64,000 nt of DNA from Branchiostoma floridae. Lineage: Eukaryota; Chordata; Leptocardii; Amphioxiformes; Branchiostomatidae. The stretch is from assembly GCF_000003815.2 (NCBI RefSeq), contig NC_049992.1, positions 5,096,481 to 5,160,480 on the forward strand, read 5' to 3'. This document shows, piece by piece, positions 21,991 to 32,200 of the stretch (positions within the stretch are counted from its first letter, which is position 1; each line of letters starts with the position of its first letter). The notes under the pieces were generated by a model. It had not been told where the DNA came from and ran no database searches. It saw nothing but the letters and a program-made list of their open reading frames with translations. The position numbers were made by a program, and so were the translations under genes.

Positions 21991-24900
21991 CTATGATGTG
22001 TAGTCTGTGTACACTTTTCTCATGTATGAGGACGCCTGCTGCACCTTTCTCACGGTAAAGTCCACCGCCTGACCAGTGTGTTTGACTGTCAGGTCGGCAG
22101 CGATGTTTACCTTTTGGGCAGAGACCGTGGCCAGCCAGCTGGCTTTCTTGACCATCCAGTCAGCCACCACGGCCGCTTGTTTGGACGTGAAGGTGAATGC
22201 CACCTGGAAGAAGTCCTTCAGCTGACCGCCCATGTCGTCCAGGTAAACCATGTAGTGCGATGCCTCGAGCAGGAGAGCCTTGAAGTACACCTTGACGGTG
22301 TAGAAGAGGGTGATGAAGTCGTTGGTTCCGAAAACGGTGTCGGAGAGAGCGAATCCGAGCGTAGACGGGATGAAACCGCGCCCGTACTCCACCATCCAGG
22401 TCCCAGCGGTCCATTGGACGGAGGTGGCGTCGCCAGCGAGGTGGTGTATGGTGTCGCCTGTGGGGAGGGGGGCAGGTTAGGACAAAGTGCAGCTGCACAG
22501 GGTTGTAGCCAGCCTGAAATCATTTTCAGTCCCCTTGATTTTGAATGGGAATCCTATCGAGCACTGAAGGCATGGCGTGACGTTGCGCGTCATTTCTAGG
22601 GGGTCTGGGTCCCAGAAAATTTTTAAATCAAGACCCTCTGAAACACTATTTCCTGCATTTTGAGGTGCAAATTTTGCTTGTAGACTAAGCTGTTCAATGG
22701 CATCTGTTTTGGTGAAGAAGAACACATGGGTTTCAGTTTTTTTATATCTTTACATATCAAATTTTGGCTGTCCCAAGGGACGGAATGGGGAAAACTTTTT
22801 TCAGCCCCCAGCTACAAAATTCCTTCAAAGGACTGAAGGACAGGTGCTGGCTACAACCCTGCAGCTGCATCACTCCAATTGTGTGTGTAAAATCTACATT
22901 AATTTTTAAAAAAAATTATTGCAATATGTAGGGAGTTACATTACACATCCTAGCTTGGATTCCCAGACAGCCCTATAGAGTTAGTATATGATGTCCCAGC
23001 AGCACCCTACCTGAAAAGTGTACAAGGCTGAGAGGGGGCAATTAGCAAACAATGAGGAAAATCTGCAAGAATTGTAGGCAAAAGTGGTTGCTATGTGAGC
23101 CAATTCCGGCTTCGCTGGGGCTACCGGAAAATGACTTAACATTATTGAGGGGGGATCCACACCATTCCCCTTCCACATCACTCTACTCCTTTGAACCCCA
23201 TGTAATTTTTGACAGCAAAACCCTTGTGTCTATTAATACTGGCTAAATATAGGATTCACCTGACTGGAACATCTGACTCTTTGTTGTGCCCTCCTTCCAC
23301 TGTCTGAAGCTGCCAGTCAGTATTGTGTCCGAGATATTTGCCCAATAGCGACCTGATAAAGAAACAACATTACAGTAAGATACATGTAATGAGGGTAATA
23401 CATTAAATGCTTCTTGTAATGATCAAGTCTGTGACTGCCCAATCAGCACTAAGGATAGAACTATGGTTACCCAATCAGCACTAAGGACAGAACTATGGTT
23501 ACCCAATCAGCACTAAGGACAGAACTATGGTTACCCAATCAGCACTAAGGACAGAACTATGGTTACCCAATCAGCACTAAGGACAGAACTATGGTTACCC
23601 AATCAGCACTAAGGACAGAACTATGGTTACCCAATCAGCACTAAGGACAGAATTATGGTTACCCAATCAGCACTAAGGACAGAACTATGGCTACCCAATC
23701 AGCACCAAGGACAGAACTATGATTACCCAATCAGCACTAGGGATAGAACTGTGGCTGCAAGTTGTTGACAAAGTTGAGGTGTACATAAATTAGAGCCTTT
23801 TTTTTTAGGCTATTGCATGGAAAAATGGGAAAAGGACCTGAAATAGAGCAAGGCGATGCTACAGTTCTAGGAAGGATGCAAAACTTTACACATCTTCCTT
23901 CTGAGTGATGATGTAACAAGCTTGTACAGACAATGCCAGTGGGGAACACTACAATTCTTAGTAATTTAAGCAAGGACAAAAACTTGTTAGGAACTTGCTA
24001 GATTTTTTTCATACTAGTAGTTAACTTACCCAGGGCAATGAGAAGAAAACATCTGAATCAGATCATGAATTCGAATTCATCTGGTTCAAGATGTGTAGAT
24101 TGGTAAAGAAAGGGTGCATAATTTATATTTTTTCCATTTTACAAAATTCATTCCCACAGACTCCAAACTGGGGGATGATTAGATCATGGGGTGCATACTT
24201 TAATCATGGACACCCCCCAAAAAAATAACTGCTCAGTAGAAGAAGAATACCTGAGTGTCCGACAGTGTCCACCGCAGTCCCGAAGAACAGCACGTACTCT
24301 GTGAAGGAGGCATAGAGGAGGCACATGGGGCCCATCCCCCCTCCCCCCCAAATAAATGATTAGTTAAGAAGAAGAATAATACCTGAGTGTCCGACAGTGT
24401 CCACAGCTGTCCCAAAGAACAGCACGTACTCTGTGAAGGAGGCATGGAGGAGGCACATGGACCCCATCCACCCTCCCGCGTTCACAAACACCCACTGAAG
24501 GTCGTTGTCGGGCAGGATGTGTCCGGGATAGCGGCGGCGAAGCTCGTCAAGAACCTTCCTGTACGCCGCCTCATGTCCCGCCGTCTTTGCTGTGACTACA
24601 GGGGGGGGGGGGCATTAATCAATTAGTCAATTGTGGTGTACAGAGTCCTCCCTAGAGGATGGAATAACAGAGGCCCTCCACCAGGGTTGTAGCCAGCACC
24701 TGTCCTTCAGTCTTTTGAAGGAATTTTGTAGCTGGGGACTGAAAAACGTTTTCCCCATTCCGTCCCCTGGGACAGACAAAAATTGATATGTAAAGATATA
24801 AAAAAACTGAAACCCATCTGTTCTTCTTCACCAAAACAGATGCCATTGAACAGCTTAGTCTACAAGCAAAAATTTGCACCTCAAAATGCAAGAAATAGTG

Positions 24901-27850
24901 TTTCAAAGGGTCTTGATTTAAAAATTTTCTGGGACCCAGACCTCCTAGAAATGACGTGCAACGTCACGCCATGCCTTCGATGCTCGATAGGATTCCTATT
25001 AAAAATCAAGGGGACTGAAAATGATTACAGACTGGCTACAACCCTGCCCTCCACTATACTCCTAGCCCAGCTCCAGTATACTACTGTTGAAATTTAGTGT
25101 GTTTCTTCCCTATTTTCTTGGTTAGTTTTGCTAAAATTAATTTCACAGATTTTTGTGCCAAGTGGCCTCACTTTTCCAGTGGGCATTGTCTGCAAAAACT
25201 TGTGAATGGGTGATGATCAAAACAAGTCATTTTGCCACTTCACAACAAAGGAATCACTATTATAATAGTATAATATATTATACTTGTAAGTTGTAGTATT
25301 TGACACCCTCTGTCATAGCAAAATGAACCCATTTTCATGAAAGTGCAGCGCCTTCGTTCGGATTATTTTTGCCAGCCCCTCCACTATACTTAATTTCTGG
25401 GGAGAACCCTGGGTGTAGCTTGCAATTGGATACCAGACCCTTCCTCCTTCCCAGTGTGAGTTTATCAAACCTTACTGTCCTGTCTCCAGGATGACAACTT
25501 GAATAGTGATAAGTCACGTCAATCTTTCTACAATCAATTTGTTGGTACACCAATGATCTTTTGAACTTTTCATGGTAGAAATGGTGATGATATCAAAAGC
25601 CTGTATCCATCAACAGGGCTCGAAATTCATTTTTGGGATTAGGTGCACTAGTGCACCCAGCTTTAAAAAATGGGTGCACCCAAAAAATTTTGGGTGCACC
25701 ACTTAACTTTAAGTAATAACCTAATAACAAAACTTACTTACAAGCCATCAAATTCTTAAACAAGTACCATGGCATTTTTATTATTTTGCAAACACTTAGA
25801 TGTCAAGAATATGATGTATACTAGTATACTTTGATATCTTTACATACATAAACCTAAGAAAATATTTGGGTGCACCCTGTGCACCCACAGAAAATAATTG
25901 GGTGCACAGATCCAATTTGGGGTGCACCTGGGTGCACATGCACCCAGTATTTCGAGCCCTGATCAACGTAGTAATAATTGTGACAAGACAAAATTCTATA
26001 GCTGGTAAACCTGTAAATTTCTTCGTAGAAGTTCTTCAGCATTTTATTAGCACATGGCTGTCTCCAGCTTTATTTTATTTTTTCCATCCCACTCATTGTC
26101 TGGGAGCTCGTCGTGTTAATGTTAAACATGTCATTTTAAGTCTAGGAAAATACATTCTCATTAATTTGGAGTCATGAAGTCCAGATTTTTGGGACAGACT
26201 GAGTGGTCCCTGCTGCAACTGTGCAAGCAAATTTCTGTCCTTGTACTGAAGGACGGACCCTTGTACTAAGTTGTAGATGTTGTACATAGCCAAACCAGTC
26301 CTTCAAGTATCGATTGAAGTTATTGCCGGTGACACAACCTTTAGCGTCTGCCCTGTGGCAAATATTAACCACCTCATTAAACAAGCTGTAAAGATATGAT
26401 CATTGACCTGTAAAAAATGTCCTGCATGTACTGAACATCTGTTGAAGTGGTGATTACGTATATTGTAATGTGTGAGCGTCTGTTAAGTTTGCAAACCTAC
26501 TAGTACTACACAGTGTAGTAACAGCAGCTTTAAATTTGTCTTCAACTTGGCACTCTTTGACAATATAAATACTCAGAGAATGTTCAGGGTTTCAAAGTTC
26601 AGTCTTGGCACTGTAGATGTTGAAATTTTTCACATTGCAAATAAACATTTCCTTTTATACCGCTACAGGAAAGTACCAGACATCCTTCCCTGCATTCTAT
26701 CACAAAATCAATTCTCCACAAGAAAAAGAACTGTTGCAGTAACCTCATTTTTTCGAGCTTGCGTTTAGATGGACAGTCTACAAAAACTAGCCCATTATTA
26801 AGATTGCAAAAAAAAAGAACACCTTAAGGCTACATATGACTTATCTTAAAAATAGAGACCACTTCATGTATCAGGTTTCACAACAATGTAACATCATACT
26901 GACAACAACCTATCAAGCAGATGCCATGTGGAAGCTGGTTAAGCATAGTAGTATGGCTTTGCAGAATCCGTATTTCCACCTACAGTACTGCAGTTCTTCT
27001 TCTTTCATTTTGAGGCTTAGCCAACTTCAACTTGCTGAAGACCTTTGTAGCCTATATACTCATTTTTCACTTGAGTGAAGTGAGGAAAGTCGTGTAAAGT
27101 GCCTTTCCCAAGGGCACAAGATCGGTGACACGGCGGGGTTTGAACTCAGGACCTTCTGGACCTGAGTCAAACGTGCTGGCGATTGTGCCACACGGTCCCA
27201 GGTAACGTCACTGCCCTGCTTTTATGTGGCCATTTCACATCTGTCCAATCATGGACTGACAAGCCAGCCCACATACTGTGTGTTTACATCACGTCATCTC
27301 CAAGCAGCTGTTGGGGGAAAAATTGTAAAATTTTAGATTGCAGCATTTCTGGCAGCCTTCCATCCAAACATTTGCTTGGAGATACACAGAAAAGTTGACT
27401 GTGAGAGAGGCTTGGTCGTCAGAAAACGTCATATTCTTCCACCCAAACATCTGCTTGGAGATACCTTTTTTGGGCTCAATAAAAAATACGTTGATTGCAA
27501 CAACGACCTGGCATGAATTAAATGGGCCTTTGTAAGAAAATTGACTGGAATCAGAATCCACATGGTCTATCCAAGCGGTACACCGATTTTCTAGTCTTAA
27601 CCTTGTTGTTAAAGGTCTTAAAATCAGAGCAAAACCTTTAAATTAATTGCCTTCCATGTCCACTGTCTATTTCGGCTGTGCCCCCAAACAGCCGTTTCTA
27701 GCTGTAAAACTTACCGACATGTTTTCTGGAGATCTCCGCTACTGAGTCAGCATCGAAAGTGTAGGTCTTGTTGTTCAGCCAGAAGTTAATTCCGTAGATA
27801 AATACTCCGACCAGCACCAGGAAAAACAAGATACGCGAAACCGACGCCAT
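21991..27850 (-). CDS. SIGMAR1: Sigma-1 receptor (sigma non-opioid intracellular receptor 1) with C-terminal extension
   Basis: ER-membrane ligand-regulated chaperone of the ERG2/sigma-1 family. Four exons (minus): 27850-27715, 24589-24383, 23352-23260, 22457-21991; 300 aa in frame, all phase 1, GT-AG. N-terminal membrane helix about residues 6-25. Family blocks seen: [33 protein letters not shown] (D123) and [14 protein letters not shown] (E169). D123 and E169 correspond to human D126 and E172, the ligand-site acids (from memory). Human SIGMAR1 is 223 aa; this one continues about 75 residues past the usual end with helical, Ala/Val/Lys-rich sequence. Exon 2 has a partial tandem copy at 24251-24343. 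Inverted hAT MITEs lie in introns 1 and 3. The gene is divergent from the fumarase, 1.35 kb between starts. Confidence 0.96.
22498..22861 (+). mobile_element. hAT MITE, CAGGGTTGTAGCC ends, copy 1
   Basis: 364 bp with CAGGGTTGTAGCCAGC / GCTGGCTACAACCCTG ends and an exact 8-bp target duplication CAGCTGCA (22490-22497, 22862-22869). It lies in SIGMAR1 intron 3 just beside exon 4. The second copy (24682-25046) is in opposite orientation. Confidence 0.93.
23437..23757. repeat. 32-bp minisatellite with a CCAAT motif in every unit, about 10 units
   Basis: Units of CCAATCAGCACTAAGGACAG plus about 12 further bases (AACTATGGTTAC) run head to tail through SIGMAR1 intron 2, with single-base differences at both ends of the array. 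Each unit carries CCAAT(CAG), an NF-Y-like core on the plus strand. Confidence 0.9.
24251..24343 (-). repeat. Partial tandem copy of SIGMAR1 exon 2 (3' part plus donor)
   Basis: Period about 133 bases relative to the true exon. On the minus strand it reads [20 protein letters not shown] and on through GHSG to a GT donor without a stop. Against exon 2 I count three silent changes (ACT/ACA, GCG/GCT, TTC/TTT) and two or more replacements (His to Tyr, Ser to Pro). It has no convincing acceptor; upstream is a G-rich run. Confidence 0.8.
24682..25046 (-). mobile_element. hAT MITE, CAGGGTTGTAGCC ends, copy 2 (inverted)
   Basis: 365 bp, reverse orientation to 22498-22861, with an exact 8-bp duplication CCCTCCAC (24674-24681, 25047-25054). 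It lies in SIGMAR1 intron 1. The two copies look about 90 percent alike by eye. Confidence 0.93.
25614..25961. mobile_element. MITE, CAGGGCTCGAAAT ends
   Basis: Inverted ends CAGGGCTCGAAAT and ATTTCGAGCCCTG; the flanks share ATCAA. The interior carries many GGGTGCACC words, some as palindromes (GGTGCACTAGTGCACC). 348 bp in SIGMAR1 intron 1. Probably hAT-like, though I see only a 5-bp duplication. Confidence 0.85.
27070..27200 (-). mobile_element. tRNA-derived SINE, minus strand
   Basis: The reverse strand has TGGCACAATCG (A-box form) and, about 40 bases on, GAGTTCAAACC (B-box form), followed by GGGAAAGGCACTTTACACGAC. A diverged relative is at 47730-47833. In SIGMAR1 intron 1. Confidence 0.6.
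27296..27465. repeat. Short inverted words CATCTCCAAGCAG / TGCTTGGAGAT, two right ends
   Basis: ATCTCCAAGCAG at 27297 is mirrored by TTTGCTTGGAGATAC at about 27370 and again by TCTGCTTGGAGATAC at about 27450; the two right ends share CCA(T/C)CCAAACAT. Possibly a degenerate member of the TAATCTCCAAGCAG MITE family. Confidence 0.45.
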
Positions 27851-28488
27851 CCTTCTGTATAGATGATACCATTCAAATAATGGGGGTGCACAAAAATTTG
27901 TCATGTGCATAATGCTTACAACATATAGGCTATAGACTACATTTATTTAGACTTTTTGGATATTGTTATTTACGTTTGTTTAGTATTTGCTAGATTTGGA
28001 TCTATAAGTCTGATCTTTTGTAATCTAAACTTTTTTTCTCCCTTTTTACAATGTAATATTTTTTTAACCTTTGACCTTTTGTAGGTCAGATTATGACGAA
28101 CAGCTGATCCGAGCAAAGAAAGGTGCGCACATTTATCGAATTTTGGAGCAGAATATCAAACGATAGCACAAAACTGCAGCTTTGTAGTGCTATATAGGGC
28201 ACCCAGGCCCAGGTGACAGTTAAGAATAGTTGATGTTGAACTTGCTTCAACATTGTGCTAGGAAGTTTGTAAATGATGACCTTGTTTTTGGAGAGGAGGG
28301 GGGGGGGGCGTTTCTTTGGGACTTTCAAAATCGATCGTGAGCATATTTGTACATCACATGTTTGTCACTGTACTGCGCCGCTGTACTCGTCCGTATGTCT
28401 ATCTGCCTGTGTGTATTTGTGCAGGTTCTATATGTAGGGCAATACTGATGTGATTATAAATAAATATGGATGGCATCCTGACTTGCCA

Positions 28489-28733
28489 TAGCCTGGGTAC
28501 CATTCTCCGCGGTCGGCTTTGGGGAGCTTTACCCGGCACCGACCTGCTTCTGTCAGCCTGTCTGATTAGCTGCCCTTTGAGATTTCGCCGATAGAGCTTG
28601 TAGCCGGCCTTTTGAGTTTACCCCGCCCTAAATTAATCTAACCCCGTAAGAACTCCCCCGGCCTGTACCAATTAACTGTACGGGCGGTCACCCCTACACC
28701 GCCGAGCGCCTCGATGGTATGGTTCCCAGGCTA
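28489..28733. mobile_element. MITE, TAGCCTGGGTACCAT ends
   Basis: Inverted ends TAGCCTGGGTACCAT and ATGGTTCCCAGGCTA. A 9-bp direct repeat GACTTGCCA flanks both sides (28480-28488, 28734-28742). 245 bp, GC-rich, sitting between the divergent SIGMAR1 and fumarase starts. Confidence 0.88.
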
Positions 28734-28910
28734 GACTTGCCACTGCAAAATTGATGCAGGTGTGCGGAAAAAATGTTCGGCAAAAAATAAAGCTAATATG
28801 GTCGCAAGCTTTTTATGCAAAGGTACAAAAATTGAATCGTTGGCTTGGATGTCGTCTGTATAGTCAAGTCAATGTGGCCTTAGAATGAAAAAAATACTGT
28901 GAACAAAATG

Positions 28911-29040
28911 CTCTAAAAGTATGGGATGAGGGGGCAAAGTCTGCCACCGCGATTCCTTTTTCTTTCTTTTTCTTTTTAAGCTCTAAGCACTTGTCAGGGT
29001 CACGAAGATCGTTCACCAATATTCTGGGTCGTCGGCGCCT
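28911..29040 (+). repeat. Upstream duplicate of the fumarase exon 1 start region
   Basis: Matches about 29101-29221: both have CAAAGTCT or TAAAGTCT, a CT-rich run with TTTTTAAGCT, GCACTTGTCAGGGTCACGAA and CTGGGT(C/T)GTCGGC. The upstream copy has ATT where the true copy has the ATG, so it is not a start. Spacing is about 190 bases. Confidence 0.85.
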
Positions 29041-29204
29041 AAATACACGTATAATGTGTGATAATGCTTTAAATCAAGGAGCTGCTTGTTTAAAGTTAAA
29101 TCATTCATATGAGGGACCGGGGTAAAGTCTACCATCCATGATTCCTATTTCTTTCTTTCTTTTTAAGCTAGCACTTGTCAGGGTCACGAAGATTGTTCGC
29201 CAAG

Positions 29205-32200
29205 ATGCTGGGTTGTCGGCACCTGAGTAGACTGCTGAGCAGGACACAGCTGTTGCCGCACCTGACCAGGGCAAAGGCAACAGCTGCGGCACCTGACGCA
29301 AAGTCCTTCTTCTACCAGGACGTGTTTCAGCCTGAGAAACCCCTGGACACTCCCTATAGGAAACTCACAGGTGGGAAATGTGATGTAAATTATAATCGTG
29401 TTAACATACAAATGATGATAAGATTAGGTGAAAATAGAGAAAAAAGGTAATAAAATTTATCAAAATATGTATTCACCTTATGATCTTTTTACCTGGATGT
29501 CTTTCCTTCATTGATTTATAATGTTATAGATCTGGACAGTTATAACTACTATATTCAGTGCAGTGTAGTGTATGTTGATTAGTGAGTAAGGGAGTGAATG
29601 TGAATGAGTTAGTGAGTGTAAATGAGTGAAAAAGCATGTGAACAAATAAAGAATGAATGAGTGAGCGAATATTTGAATGCAAGAATAAATAAATGAACAA
29701 ATAAATGAACAAATGAATGAATGAACAAATGAATGAACAAATGAATGAATGAACAAATGAATGAATGAACAAATGAATGAATGCAAGAATGAATAAATGA
29801 ACAAATAAAGGAACAAATGAATAACTGAACAAATGAATGAATGAACAAATGAATAAACTGATTCCCCTGCCCTCCATGTTGTTTACATGACTGTTGCCCA
29901 GGTGACCATGTGTCCATGTTTGAGATACTTGTTCAGACAGACCTGTGGTTTTGCCATCGGATGTCCCTGCATAGGAGGATGGAGTGAATGATGTTACTAA
30001 CTGCCCTGTCCTCCCTACTGTCCAGGAGACTATGTGTCCACGTTTGAGGTCCAGGGTAGGACCTGTCTGAAGGTGGAGCCTGAGTGAATGATGTTTAAAT
30101 GTACACACCTGTTGCTAACTGCCCTGTCCTCCCTGCTGTCCAGGTGACCATGTTTGAGGTTCATGTTCTTGTATATGGTTACTGGGTAACACCCCTTAGT
30201 GTTGGGGCAATCCACGCAGGGTCCAGGGTAGGACCTGTCTGAAGGTGGAACCTGAGTGAATGATGTTTAACCCTCAAACCACCGTATGGGGTCAAAACTG
30301 ACCCCAGGCGTATATCAATGCGTGCCATTATGTCATTTCAGATGGAAAACAAATTTTCTTCCAGGAGTTTGTTTGTATATATATCCTATAACTTCTTATA
30401 CGTTTTTACCGAGATTGTCTCATTGTTTATTAAGTTATCCTAGAAAGTGAATGCATGGTCCAGTGGGGTCAAAACTGACCCCAGCATTTTTTTTAACAAA
30501 CTTTTGTGACCCACACCTAAACTACTTATCGTAGGATCACGAAATTTTCAGAGAATGATGTACATGCAGGCCAAAATTATTGTAACAACTTTTGTGCCAA
30601 TATCATGTCATATGACGACATTATGACGTCATCTAGGTAATATCGGCCGCCATCTTGGATTTTGACTGCTGACGTCATCAAATTAGCATAAAATATGAAT
30701 ATTGAGTCATGAAATTAACGTTGAATTTTATAAGATGTGATAAACAACTGTTATTTGCTAAGAAAAGCTTAAAACTTAAATGTTTAATACAAAATTAGAA
30801 AATTTCGTAATAAATATGTCTGTCAGAATTCTGTTGCCATGGCAACATGAAAAATAATGAACATACTTTGTTCACTGAAAATGTTTGCTATCAACATTTT
30901 CTAAAACATTACCAAGTTTGGTGGCCCTAGCATAAGCTATTCAGACGCTATACGGCATTGAAGTTGGTACAGGTATAAAAAACCTCCTTCCCGGTCTGAA
31001 TAGCGTTGGTGCAAAATGTGGTCCTCATTATGTTTTGCATAAATTATGATAATGAGCTAAAAGTATTGTCACCTAATCATGTCAGACTGTCCCACATATA
31101 TTAATGAAACTATACATATATACAAATCACAAAAAACTGTATTTGTACAAAACGTTTTGGGGTCAGTTTTGACCCCATACGGTAATCTACGTCACAAAAA
31201 AGCTACGGTGGTTTGAGGGTTAACTTAAAAAAAACTAAATGTACCCCACACACCTGTTGCTAAATGCCCTGTCCTCCCTGCTGTTACGGTGACCATGTGA
31301 CCATGTTTGAGGTTCTTGTTTGGACAGACCTGTGGTTTTGCCATTGGATGTCCCTGCGTAGGAGGATGGAGTGAATGATGTTGCTAACTGCCCTGTCTTC
31401 CCTACTATCCAGGTGACTATGTGTCCACCTTTGAGGTCCAGGGTAAGACCTGTCTGAAGGTGAAGCCTGAGTGAATGATGTTTAAATGTTCCCCACACAC
31501 CTGTTGCTAACTGAATGATACATGTAAATGTGCCCCAGCAGCCCCACACACCTGTTGCTAACTGCCCTGTCCTCCCTGTCCAGGTGACTATGTGTCCACG
31601 TTTGAGGTCCAGGGTAAGACCTGTCTGAAGGTGGAGCCTGAGGCTCTGACCCTGCTGACCCAGGAGGCCATGGTGGACATCGCACATCTGCTCCGCCCCG
31701 CACACTTGGCGGTGAGAACACGTTTGTCTAATTGTTTATGTAAACTTTGTTTATTAAACTTTATCATGGCAATGAAGGGGGGGGGGGGGGGCAAAACAGG
31801 TGATTGCTCACTTGGCTGTGAGAATATGTAACCCTTATAAGTTATATCACAATAAAGTTATTATTATTATATATATAATTGTTATTATTGTTATCATCAT
31901 GGCTGTTGTAACGTTTCAGTCTCATACATCAGAGTCACAGTGAAGAGAATATTTCAAAGGAAATATAACCAATAAACAACAGAGCTACACTTAATACTTT
32001 CATGGTGGTTTTGTTTGGTGGTAGAGAGAAGGATTTTGTGGTCCTCGGAATAGATTTGCGGTTTGCAGTACTGTAGCATAGAAGTCCTACAAGGGCAAAT
32101 ATTCTTGGTGGATTGGTCACCCCAAAAGCCTGAAAATAGCACCACTGCAGAAATTTAAAGATTAACAGTATATTATGCTTTACAAGCTCTTATGATACCA

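Noticed and set aside
22078-22599. 173-codon plus-strand frame over SIGMAR1 exon 4
   Set aside because: Antisense shadow of the conserved SIGMAR1 exon; its sequence has no family and the minus frame is clearly coding.
29508-30215. Long minus-strand open frames rich in Ile, Phe, His and Ser
   Set aside because: They translate a GAAT/GAACAAAT simple repeat inside fumarase intron 1; no domain and no splice context.
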